This document shows positions 46,600-54,905 of a stretch of DNA of 64,000 nt, in pieces. The position numbers and the translations under genes are program-made. The stretch spans positions 1 to 64,000 of the forward strand of contig CAISRB010000010.1 of the NCBI GenBank assembly GCA_903887775.1, given 5' to 3'. The first letter of the stretch is position 1. Each line of letters opens with the position of its first letter. The notes beneath the pieces are model-generated. The model was given only the letters and a program-made list of their open reading frames with translations, searched no databases and had not been told where the DNA came from. The stretch comes from an uncultured Bacteroidales bacterium. Lineage in GTDB: Bacteria; Bacteroidota; Bacteroidia; Bacteroidales; FEN-979.

Positions 46600-49500
46600 T
46601 TGAAAAAACTATTTCTTTTTGTCATCCTTTTGTTCGTCCTGGGAAAACCGCTTGCCGTAGTATCCCAGAGTTTGAAAAACGATTCAGCGAGCTATCCGTA
46701 CTGGGTTGAAATGATGCAGGACCCGAATGCAAATTTTTTCCGGACCCAGAGGGCCTTTAATCTTTACTGGAAAGACAGAAAAATAACAAAAGGATGCGGA
46801 TGGAAAGTTTTCAAACGCTGGGAATATATGATGCAGAGCCGTATCAATCCCGACGGTTCAATTCCAGCGCCTGATGCCACATTTAACGCTTATAAGGCTT
46901 TTTCATCCACGAAGCGGTCCCTGACCGGCAATTGGATTTCACTTGGCCCATCCGCGATCCCTTCTCCCGGACCGGCCGGGTACGAAGGCCTTGGCCGCTT
47001 AAATACCATTGCTTTCCATCCTTCAGATCCAAATACATTTTATGTTGGCGCCCCTTCAGGAGGTTTTTGGTATACTAATGATGGCGGGCAAACCTGGTTA
47101 ACATCGACCGATAACCTGCCAACACTTGGTGTTTCGGCAATTATTGTTGACTATTCAAATCCTAATACTATTTTGATTGGCACAGGTGACAGGGATGCAG
47201 GTGATGCTCCCGGAATGGGCGTATTCAGGAGTATTGACGGAGGCCTTACCTGGGCTTCTTCAAAAGCCGGGATGAGCAATGTAACCGTCGGCCATATGTT
47301 ACAGCATCCCGCACATCCCCTTATCATGCTGGCAGCAACCAGCGGAGGTATCTACCGGTCTGTTGACGGAGGTGAGAACTGGACAAAATCGAAAAGCGGG
47401 AATTTCAAGGATATTCAATTCAATCCCAATAATCCTGATATTGTTTATGCAGCTTCAGGCCCGGATTTTTATCGCTCTGCTGATAATGGTATGACCTTTA
47501 TAAAAATCACATCCGGCCTGTCAGGCGGGCAGCGAGGCGTGATCGGTGTATCTGCTGCCAGTCCCGCTTACGTCTATTTCCTCGTATCGAACGGGGCAAG
47601 CGGGTATCAGGGCTTGTACCGTTCGACCGATGCAGGCCTTACGTTTACCACACGTTCAACTTCTCCCAATATCCTCGATGGGTCATGTGACGGTTCCAAC
47701 ACAGGCGGACAGGGCTGGTATGACCTTGCACTGGCAGTAAATCCTTTAGATGCCGAAATGATATATGTAGGTGGTGTGGATGTATGGAAATCATCGAACG
47801 GAGGAACAACATGGTCGATTAATTCTCACTGGTACGGCGGATGCAGTGTTCCTTCGGTTCACGCCGACTGCCATTTCCTGACCTACTCCCCGGTCAATGG
47901 AACCCTGTATGCCTGTAATGACGGAGGCCTTTGGGGTACGGAAAACAGTGGAATTTCGTGGATTTATTACACCGAAACAATGACCATCGGCCAGATATAT
48001 AAGCTCGGTGTAGCCCAGACAGTAAAGAACAAGGTTATCAATGGCTTTCAGGATAACGGCACCTATACCTATACTGCAAATGGCTGGCTTGCAACCGGCG
48101 GAGGCGATGGCATGGAATGTGCGGTTGATTATACAAATGCGGCCTATACCTATTATACAATTTACTGGGGAGATATTTTCCGTAAATATAATAACAACGG
48201 TGAGGTTCATATTGCCGGTAACGGCGTGAGCGGGATTACCGAAAGCGGAAATTGGGTCACACCTTTCATCCTGAGCAAGTCAAATCACCGCAGAATGTTT
48301 GCAGGGTACATCAATGTATGGAGAGCCGGCAACGTACTCCCGGGAGGCAGTATTCATTTCGAACAGATCTCCAATATCCTTAGAAGCAGCGACAACACCT
48401 ACATGGCAGTTATTGAGCAATCAGCCGCCGACAGTAATGTCCTTTATGCGGCACGTTCCGACAATAAACTGTTCAGATCGGATAACTGCCTGAGCACAAA
48501 CCCGACCTGGACCAACCTTACAGGTTTTTTACCCGCAGTCTCTACGGCAACATCCCTGGCCGCTCATCCGACAGAACCTAATACTATTTACATGACTGAA
48601 GGAACCAAAGTATTCAAATCAACAACGAAAGGAACATCATGGACAGATATTACAGGTAACCTTCCGGGAGTTCATATCAGTTCAATAGTATATTACAGGA
48701 ATGCGAACGAGGGTCTGTATGTTGGTACGGATGCCGGTGTTTATTACAAGGATGCTTTCACGAACGGATGGATATCTTTCAGTGAAGGCCTTCCTGCCAA
48801 CGGAAGGATCACAGAACTTGAAATCTATTACGACAAGGATTCCGTCTCACAGGACGCAATCAGGGCCTGTTCATACGGGAGAGGCTTATGGGGCTCCGAT
48901 TTATACCATGCACCCGTTACAGCCGATTTCTCGGCAAACCACACAACAATTCCCACAGGCTGCTCAATAAATTTCACAGATCTCTCTGCCGGCGTGCCCA
49001 CCAATTGGAGCTGGTCTTTTCAGGGCGCTACACCTGACGTATCAACAGTGAAAAATCCTCAGGGAATCACTTATAACACACCTGGCACTTATTCGGTTGA
49101 ACTTCAATGCTGGAACGGACTTTCCCAGGACATTATCACTAAAACAGCTTATATCACGGTAAGTGGAACCATTCTGCCTGCTGTTGACTTTACTTCCAAT
49201 AAACAGGCCCTCTGCCTTGGGGATACAGTAAAGTTCACCGATCTTACACAATATTGCCCGAATGCCTGGGCCTGGCAATTCACTCCGGATGCCATCAGCT
49301 ATGTGAATGGCAGTAGCAGAAACAGTCAAAACCCCGAAGTTGTTTTCAATACAATCGGACCTTATGATGTCAAACTCTCTGCTGCCAATGATGTCGGTCA
49401 AAGCTTCCTGAAAAAAACATCCTATATTTTCAACGGGGGCTATAATGTCCCTTTTATTGAAAATTTCAACGGGGGATTCAGTCCTCATAACTGGACTGTT

Positions 49501-50289
49501 GTAAATCCCGACTTTGATATGACCTGGGATACGATTACGGTAGCGGGAGTATCATCCGGTGGTAAAGCGGCATGGATGAATTTCTTCAATTATAATTCCC
49601 CGAATAAACGCGATCAGATGATCAGCCCGCCTCTTTTGATGCCCTCCTCTCCTCCGGTTGTTCTGACTTTCAGGCATGCCTACGCACAGAGGTATTCACT
49701 CAAAGATTCACTGATCATTAAGATCTCGGAGGACTGCGGACTAACATGGACCCGGCTCTGGGCCATGGGACCCGATGGCACACCGTTGACTTTCGTGACA
49801 TCTGCTCCTGCAATTGATTCTTTCGTCCCTCAGAGTTCCGACGAATGGTGCGGAGGATCATACGGGGTTAACTGTTATGAGATCGATCTTCAGAACTATC
49901 TGGGAAAGCCGGATGTCATGCTGATGCTTGAATCATTTACCGGGAACGGGAATAATCTTTATGTTACCGATATTGGCGTGCAGGGTGAAGTTGGCATTGT
50001 CAAACATTTACCGGAACAAGATGGTATAGGTATATATCCCAATCCTTCAAACGGCATTTTTACAGTTGAATGCAAACAATGCAGGGAAGTTCAGCATATA
50101 AGCGTGATTTCAGAAGTTGGCCTCGAAGTATTTGCAAAAAATATTCCTGAAAACAAACAGCCATTGAAAGAGACAATCGACCTGAGCGGCCTTGCAAAAG
50201 GAATTTATTTTATACGCCTGACCGGAAATAATGACATAAAGGTCGGGAAACTTCTTATAATCGAGGGAAATTCCGGCGTTCAGAATTAA
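46600..50289 (+). CDS. Large T9SS-secreted BNR/VPS10-propeller and PKD protein with TTG start
   Basis: From the TTG at 46600 the product has 1229 residues and begins with a good signal peptide (MKKLFLFVILLFVLGKPLAV, about residues 1-23). Residues about 115-770 form sortilin/BNR-type propellers with repeated SxDxGxTW motifs (SIDGGLTWASS, SVDGGENWTKS, STDAGLTFTTR, SSNGGTTWSIN). Two PKD domains follow (about 772-860 and 865-955), then a jelly-roll or MAM-like region (ENFNGGFSPHNWTVVNPDF). The last 80 residues are a type A sorting domain (IGIYPNPSNGIFTVE to AKGIYFIRLTG), so it should be exported by T9SS and fixed to the surface. Substrate unknown. An ATG start at 46471 would place the signal peptide internally. 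Confidence 0.86.
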   Translation: MKKLFLFVILLFVLGKPLAVVSQSLKNDSASYPYWVEMMQDPNANFFRTQRAFNLYWKDRKITKGCGWKVFKRWEYMMQSRINPDGSIPAPDATFNAYKAFSSTKRSLTGNWISLGPSAIPSPGPAGYEGLGRLNTIAFHPSDPNTFYVGAPSGGFWYTNDGGQTWLTSTDNLPTLGVSAIIVDYSNPNTILIGTGDRDAGDAPGMGVFRSIDGGLTWASSKAGMSNVTVGHMLQHPAHPLIMLAATSGGIYRSVDGGENWTKSKSGNFKDIQFNPNNPDIVYAASGPDFYRSADNGMTFIKITSGLSGGQRGVIGVSAASPAYVYFLVSNGASGYQGLYRSTDAGLTFTTRSTSPNILDGSCDGSNTGGQGWYDLALAVNPLDAEMIYVGGVDVWKSSNGGTTWSINSHWYGGCSVPSVHADCHFLTYSPVNGTLYACNDGGLWGTENSGISWIYYTETMTIGQIYKLGVAQTVKNKVINGFQDNGTYTYTANGWLATGGGDGMECAVDYTNAAYTYYTIYWGDIFRKYNNNGEVHIAGNGVSGITESGNWVTPFILSKSNHRRMFAGYINVWRAGNVLPGGSIHFEQISNILRSSDNTYMAVIEQSAADSNVLYAARSDNKLFRSDNCLSTNPTWTNLTGFLPAVSTATSLAAHPTEPNTIYMTEGTKVFKSTTKGTSWTDITGNLPGVHISSIVYYRNANEGLYVGTDAGVYYKDAFTNGWISFSEGLPANGRITELEIYYDKDSVSQDAIRACSYGRGLWGSDLYHAPVTADFSANHTTIPTGCSINFTDLSAGVPTNWSWSFQGATPDVSTVKNPQGITYNTPGTYSVELQCWNGLSQDIITKTAYITVSGTILPAVDFTSNKQALCLGDTVKFTDLTQYCPNAWAWQFTPDAISYVNGSSRNSQNPEVVFNTIGPYDVKLSAANDVGQSFLKKTSYIFNGGYNVPFIENFNGGFSPHNWTVVNPDFDMTWDTITVAGVSSGGKAAWMNFFNYNSPNKRDQMISPPLLMPSSPPVVLTFRHAYAQRYSLKDSLIIKISEDCGLTWTRLWAMGPDGTPLTFVTSAPAIDSFVPQSSDEWCGGSYGVNCYEIDLQNYLGKPDVMLMLESFTGNGNNLYVTDIGVQGEVGIVKHLPEQDGIGIYPNPSNGIFTVECKQCREVQHISVISEVGLEVFAKNIPENKQPLKETIDLSGLAKGIYFIRLTGNNDIKVGKLLIIEGNSGVQN

Positions 50290-50309
50290 ATATTCCTGCA
50301 ACCCTGACA

Positions 50310-51017
50310 ATGAACCTGTTTTTCAGCAATATTATTGAAGGCCAACTTATCAGGCTCGATGAGGTCGAATCAAAGCATTGCCTCAAAGTACTGAGGCTTC
50401 AAAAACACGACGCCATTCATATAACCGACGGGAAGGGAAATCTTTACGAAGCAGAAATCTCAGATACAGGATCACAGATGGTCGAAGCAACAATCATAAA
50501 AACCACTGTAATCCCTGCCAAACGTAATTTCAGGCTTCATATAGCTATGGCCCCAACTAAAAATTCAGACCGTTTTGAGTGGTTTGTTGAAAAAGCCACA
50601 GAAATTGGAATAGATGAGATCAGCCCGGTTTTCTGCGATCATTCGGAAAGAAACAAAGTCAACAATGAAAGGCTGCAAAAAATTCTGATTTCGGCGATGA
50701 AACAATCACTCAAAACGCAATTGCCCTGTCTGAATGAAGCAATCTTATTTAAAAACTTCATTGCCATGCCCCATACGGGCATCAAGCTCATTGCAAGCTG
50801 CCTCAACGGCAAGGAACAGGAAATACAGCATGCCTGCACCAGGGGGAATGAAGCAACAGTTCTGATCGGGCCTGAAGGCGATTTTTCGGAACAGGAAATC
50901 GAAGCTGCAGTTAAAGCAGGTTTTATACCGGTAAGCCTTGGCGAAAGCAGGCTGAGGACTGAAACAGCAGGGATATACGTAACAGCAGTTATAAACCTGA
51001 TTAACAGAAGTTTATAG
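50310..51017 (+). CDS. rsmE: 16S rRNA (uracil-1498-N3)-methyltransferase
   Basis: RsmE methylates U1498 of 16S rRNA. The 235-residue protein has an N-terminal PUA-like domain (about residues 1-70, SKHCLKVLRLQKHDAIHITDG) and a SPOUT domain with the trefoil knot: LIGPEGDFSEQEIEAA (about 190-205) and SLGESRLRTETAGIYV. The block FVEKATEIGIDEISPV is also typical. It follows the T9SS protein gene by 20 nt and is probably cotranscribed with it. Confidence 0.94.
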   Translation: MNLFFSNIIEGQLIRLDEVESKHCLKVLRLQKHDAIHITDGKGNLYEAEISDTGSQMVEATIIKTTVIPAKRNFRLHIAMAPTKNSDRFEWFVEKATEIGIDEISPVFCDHSERNKVNNERLQKILISAMKQSLKTQLPCLNEAILFKNFIAMPHTGIKLIASCLNGKEQEIQHACTRGNEATVLIGPEGDFSEQEIEAAVKAGFIPVSLGESRLRTETAGIYVTAVINLINRSL

Positions 51018-51024
51018 GGCGATC

Positions 51025-51705
51025 GTGATGACACAACCCATGATGAAAAACCGGAGTAAAATTTTATTGTTATGCATCCTGGCTTTCCCCTTCACATCAT
51101 TTTCGCAGGCTTCATACCAGATAGCTCTCCTGAAATACAATGGAGGGGGTGATTGGTACGCCAATCCAACCTCCCTTCCAAACCTTGTCAAATTTGCGAA
51201 TAAAAATCTTCAAACCAACATCAGCGAGGAGATTGCGACTATTGAAGCCGGGAATCCGGAGATCATGAATTATCCGTTTATTCATATGACAGGACATGGT
51301 AACGTGGTTTTCTCTGAGCAGGAAGCCCGGAACCTGAGAAAATACTTATTGGCAGGCGGTTTTCTGCATATCGACGACAATTACGGAATAGATAAGTTCA
51401 TCAGGCCGCAGTTAAAAAAAATATTCCCTGAGCTTGATCTCATTGAGTTACCTTTTTCTTACCCCATCTATCATCAGAAGTATGAGTTCCCGTCAGGATT
51501 ACCCAAAATACACGAGCACGACGGAAAACCCCCTCAGGGTTTCGGTTTGATCTGGGAAGGCCGGTTAATGGTGTTTTATTCCTATGAATGCGACCTGGGC
51601 GACGGATGGGAAGACCAGGAAGTGCACCACGACAGTGAACCTACGAGACTTAAAGCATTACAGATGGGGAGTAATCTTCTCAGTTACGTTTTCACTCTTA
51701 AGTAA
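51025..51705 (+). CDS. Secreted DUF4159 protein
   Basis: The 226-residue product has a signal peptide (cleavage near FTSFSQ); start at 51025 or at the Met six codons later (51043) gives the same mature protein. The DUF4159 domain fills the rest: ALLKYNGGGDWYANPTSLPNLV, MTGHGNVVFSEQEARNLRKYL, GGFLHIDDNYGID and LKALQMGSNLLSYVFTL. The fold is thought to resemble a glutamine-amidotransferase-like domain, but no activity is known to me. It precedes the Hdr-like operon by 25 nt. Confidence 0.86.
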   Translation: MMTQPMMKNRSKILLLCILAFPFTSFSQASYQIALLKYNGGGDWYANPTSLPNLVKFANKNLQTNISEEIATIEAGNPEIMNYPFIHMTGHGNVVFSEQEARNLRKYLLAGGFLHIDDNYGIDKFIRPQLKKIFPELDLIELPFSYPIYHQKYEFPSGLPKIHEHDGKPPQGFGLIWEGRLMVFYSYECDLGDGWEDQEVHHDSEPTRLKALQMGSNLLSYVFTLK

Positions 51706-51715
51706 TCTTTTTTTA

Positions 51716-51723
51716 TACCTTTA
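51716..51723 (+). promoter_or_regulatory. Possible own promoter of the Hdr-like operon (leaderless)
   Basis: TACCTTTA, one base off consensus, lies 7 nt before the ATG at 51731. Transcription would begin at or next to the ATG, giving a leaderless mRNA. Confidence 0.35.
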
Positions 51724-51730
51724 CTTCCAT

Positions 51731-52444
51731 ATGGGAGCTTTATACGAAAAACTGAGGAAGGATATACGTTTTGTTGAGGGCCTTAAGGCATGTCTTAACT
51801 GCGGAACATGCACGGCAATATGTCCGGCTGCAGAATTCTACAATTACCAGCCCCGGAAACTGGTCGACATTCTTCAGACCCGGGATGATGAAAAAATCGA
51901 GGAGCTGCTTAAAAGTGATACCATCTGGTACTGCGGCGAGTGTATGTCATGTGTTACCCGTTGTCCGAGGAATAACGCACCCGGGCTTCTGATCACTGCG
52001 TTGCGGTCATTATCCCAGGAAATGGGGTATTTTGTCGAATCCGAAAAGGGGCGTCAGCAGCTTGCCATTAAAAGAACCGTCGGCCACTGGATACTGAAAT
52101 ACGGATATTGCCTGTATCCTTCCCAGATCACACCCGAAAACCATCCCGAGCAGGGACCTGTATGGGAATGGGAATTCCAGAACCTTGAAAAGGTCATGGA
52201 ACGGCTTGGAGCCAACTATCAGAAGGCCGGCCCAGGCGTGCTCAGGGCTATCCCTCAGGAAGATCTTGATGAAATAAAAAAAATCTTTGATGAAACCGGA
52301 GGCACATCAAGGTTTGAAAAAATAGAATCCTTTTCAAGGCAGAAAGCTGAAGAAATGGGGATTCAGCTTGACGACAGCCTTCAGAACGACTATATCAAAC
52401 ACATTTATACTGCTGTCAATAAAGACCATACTACCGAATCATGA
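51731..52444 (+). CDS. HdrC-like iron-sulfur protein (first gene of an Hdr-like operon)
   Basis: From the ATG at 51731 the product has 237 residues (the frame is open upstream to 51584, but that part overlaps DUF4159). It has two [4Fe-4S] motifs: CLNCGTCTAICPA (about residues 22-34) and CGECMSCVTRCPR (about 67-79). These are as in HdrC, which passes electrons between the HdrA flavin and HdrB. The C-terminal 130 residues, with RTVGHWILKYGYCLYPSQITPE, are a longer extension than in methanogen HdrC. Its stop overlaps the HdrB-like start by four bases. Confidence 0.82.
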   Translation: MGALYEKLRKDIRFVEGLKACLNCGTCTAICPAAEFYNYQPRKLVDILQTRDDEKIEELLKSDTIWYCGECMSCVTRCPRNNAPGLLITALRSLSQEMGYFVESEKGRQQLAIKRTVGHWILKYGYCLYPSQITPENHPEQGPVWEWEFQNLEKVMERLGANYQKAGPGVLRAIPQEDLDEIKKIFDETGGTSRFEKIESFSRQKAEEMGIQLDDSLQNDYIKHIYTAVNKDHTTES

Positions 52445-53508
52445 AGCTCGAAGGGAAACGTCTGATCTGGAATGAATACCAGAAAGAAATCGCTGACGAT
52501 AACTACTTTTATGTACGAAGCTGTGTAAGGCAGAATTTCTTTCCTGCGGCCGAAAAAACTTTTCTCCGCTATATGAAGGAATTCGGGAAGAATGTTTTTG
52601 AGAATCCCTCCCATACAACCTGTTCAGGAATCGGATACCATTCCGATATTGTCCCGATCGAGACCGCCATGACCATGGTAGCCAGGCAGTTTGCATTGAT
52701 GACCGAGTCTGGTTATGAGAATTTTGTCACTTCCTGCATCACGAGTTTTGGCCTTTATACTGAAATACTTGACACCTGGCATCATTTTCCTGAGATTGAA
52801 GAAAAAATCAGGGTTCACCTTAGAAATGCCACGGGCAGGGAGTTTGTCAAACCCAAAAATCTTGCCCACGCAAGTGATGTGACTTTTAAACTCAGGAAGG
52901 AAATCAGCAAAGCCGGGAAATACAGGCTTGTCAACCAGAATACGGGAGAACCCATCCGTGTGGTTGAGCACATTGGATGTCATTATTCGAGGATGTTTCC
53001 GAGCAAAGGTGTCGGTGGCGCCGAATACCCTTACGTTCTTGTGGGTATGATCGAAGAATGGGGAGGCGAAGTAATCGATTATCCGGAACGCAGGCATTGC
53101 TGCGGATTTGGGTTCAGGCAGTATCTGATCAAAGCAAACAGGGGGTATTCGATTTCTGCCTCAAAGAAAAAATTTGAGTCGATGAAGCCCTATAAACCAG
53201 AGCTGATTCTCACGAACTGTCCCGGCTGCCCCATGTTTCTTGACCGCTGGCAGTATACCATATCGGAAATGGAAGGTATCACCTATGGGGAAAAAGGTCA
53301 GGGCATCCCGGTCCTGACTTACGAGGAACTGGCAGGCCTTATCCTTGGCTATGATCCATGGGATCTTGGTTTACAGGTTCACCAGGTGCCTGTTGAACCA
53401 CTTTTGGATAAAATCGGGATACCCTATGATCCGGAACGTAAATTCCTCGATAAAGACGAAAATTCAATCGGGAAACCAAAATCTCCTTCATTTCTGAAAT
53501 TTTACTGA
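52441..53508 (+). CDS. HdrB-like protein with one intact and one decayed CCG domain
   Basis: The 355-residue product has the two-CCG layout of HdrB, the site of heterodisulfide reduction in methanogens. The second module is intact: IGCHYSR, RRHCCGFGFR and TNCPGCPMF. The first is not: Cys28 is present, but the middle CCG is TCSG (Cys61 only) and the last CxxC is CITS (Cys99 only). So at most one noncubane [4Fe-4S] cluster is expected. Arginine- and tyrosine-rich tail regions lack known motifs. It overlaps the HdrC start by ATGA and is one nucleotide from the HdrA-like gene. Confidence 0.82.
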   Translation: MKLEGKRLIWNEYQKEIADDNYFYVRSCVRQNFFPAAEKTFLRYMKEFGKNVFENPSHTTCSGIGYHSDIVPIETAMTMVARQFALMTESGYENFVTSCITSFGLYTEILDTWHHFPEIEEKIRVHLRNATGREFVKPKNLAHASDVTFKLRKEISKAGKYRLVNQNTGEPIRVVEHIGCHYSRMFPSKGVGGAEYPYVLVGMIEEWGGEVIDYPERRHCCGFGFRQYLIKANRGYSISASKKKFESMKPYKPELILTNCPGCPMFLDRWQYTISEMEGITYGEKGQGIPVLTYEELAGLILGYDPWDLGLQVHQVPVEPLLDKIGIPYDPERKFLDKDENSIGKPKSPSFLKFY

Positions 53509-53509
53509 A

Positions 53510-54580
53510 ATGGAAAACTCAGTGATTGTCATAGGCGGCGGAATTTCAGGAATGACAGCTGCCGGTATGCTTGCCCTGCAAGGCCTCAGTGTGACCCTTC
53601 TCGAGAAAGAAAAAGAGACAGGGGGACATCTGGCCCGATGGGACCGCTTGTTCCCCGACCGCAGGAAAGCTTCCGAGGTACTTGACTTTGCGAGGGAAGG
53701 CATGAAACGGGTTAACCTCGTCACCGGTGTTACTGTTACAGACATCAGCAGGCAGGGCCGGGAATTTACAGTGGTCATAAATTCCCCAATCCCTAACCCC
53801 CAATCCCCAACTCCCGATCACGAAACCGTTCTTAAAGCCAGGGCCCTGCTCCTGGCTACCGGGTTTGACCTCTTCGAAGCCAGAAAGAAAGAGGAGTACG
53901 GGTATGGTATTTATAACAACGTGATCACATCCGCAGACCTTGAAGACAGATTTAAACTGAAAAAAGGGATCCTCACATCTGAAGGGAAGATCCCTGCCCG
54001 TATCGGGATTGTTCACTGTGTGGGCTCAAGGGATGAGAAAGTCGGGAACCTTTATTGTTCAAAAGTTTGCTGTGTTACAGGCGTGAAGCAGGCTATTGAA
54101 CTGAAGGAAATGCTTCCTGCTGCGGAGGTTTTTAATTTTTACATGGACCTGCGGATGTTCGATCGCCACTTTGAAGAGCTTTATTATGAGGCCCAGCAAA
54201 AATGGAATGTCAATTTTATCAGGGGACGTCTTTCGGAATGTGCAGAAAACCCGGATGGCTCGATCATTGTCAAAACCGAAGACACCCTTACAGGGAAACC
54301 GTTCAAAATTACTGTTGACCTTCTTGTACTGCTCACCGGCTTTGTACCCGCCGGGAGTACAGGTGACATTGCCGGCATGCTGGGCCTGGTAACCGGGACC
54401 GACGGTTTTATCAATTCTGCCGACAGCCATATCATGAACAATTCGACCGATATACCCGGAGTTTTTGTTGCCGGTGCTGTTAAAGGGCCGATATCAATCG
54501 GTGAAGCCATCGCTGATGCCCGGGCTGCTGCCATCCAGCTCGCAATTTATCTAAACTCACCCACACCTGCTGATGATTGA
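53510..54580 (+). CDS. Short HdrA/QmoA-like flavoprotein
   Basis: The 356-residue product is an FAD protein with the dinucleotide motif VIVIGGGISGMTAAGMLALQG at its N-terminus, ALLLATGFDLFEA, and the HdrA-type cluster motif HCVGSRDEKVGNLYCSKVCC (about residues 168-187). It lacks the extra ferredoxin domains and N-terminal part of methanogen HdrA (about 650 residues) and is close to QmoA in size. FAD re-binding motif near the end is VFVAGAVKGPISIGEAIADA. A Pro-rich segment PIPNPQSPTP comes from a 7-bp DNA repeat (53784-53818) inside the frame. Bifurcation cannot be assumed. Confidence 0.82.
   Translation: MENSVIVIGGGISGMTAAGMLALQGLSVTLLEKEKETGGHLARWDRLFPDRRKASEVLDFAREGMKRVNLVTGVTVTDISRQGREFTVVINSPIPNPQSPTPDHETVLKARALLLATGFDLFEARKKEEYGYGIYNNVITSADLEDRFKLKKGILTSEGKIPARIGIVHCVGSRDEKVGNLYCSKVCCVTGVKQAIELKEMLPAAEVFNFYMDLRMFDRHFEELYYEAQQKWNVNFIRGRLSECAENPDGSIIVKTEDTLTGKPFKITVDLLVLLTGFVPAGSTGDIAGMLGLVTGTDGFINSADSHIMNNSTDIPGVFVAGAVKGPISIGEAIADARAAAIQLAIYLNSPTPADD
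53784..53818 (+). repeat. Heptamer array CCCCAAT inside the HdrA-like coding region
   Basis: Five 7-bp units (CCCCAAT, CCCTAAC, CCCCAAT, CCCCAAC, TCCCGAT) lie in frame and encode a Pro/Asn/Ser-rich linker. This matches the period of the intergenic arrays. Confidence 0.75.
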
Positions 54581-54905
54581 TTTCGGATATACAATAACAA
54601 AAGACAGGCAGCTCGATTATGACCGGGGCGATATGCGCTATTACAGGCTGGTGCAGTCCCTCGAACCTTCAGTGGATGTTTGCATGGAATGCGGAAGCTG
54701 CACCGCCACCTGCTCAGCCGGACAGTTTACTGAATTTAACATACGAAAAGCACATACCCTTATTCGCAGGGGGAATACAGAATCGATCAAAGCTGAACTT
54801 AGAAAATGTATGTTTTGCGGGAAATGCCAGCTGGTTTGCCCGAGGGGAGTGAACCTGAGAAACCTGATCCTGGCAATGAACAGGGCTATTGAATTACTTG
54901 GATGA
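54573..54905 (+). CDS. Second, short HdrC-like ferredoxin
   Basis: The 110-residue product has two [4Fe-4S] motifs, CMECGSCTATCSA (about residues 38-50) and CMFCGKCQLVCPR (about 76-88), and little else. It fits the N-terminal part of HdrC. The start overlaps the HdrA-like end by 8 nt and the stop overlaps the next start by 4 nt, so the gene is tightly bound into the operon. It may link the flavoprotein to the membrane subunit. Confidence 0.82.
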   Translation: MIDFGYTITKDRQLDYDRGDMRYYRLVQSLEPSVDVCMECGSCTATCSAGQFTEFNIRKAHTLIRRGNTESIKAELRKCMFCGKCQLVCPRGVNLRNLILAMNRAIELLG

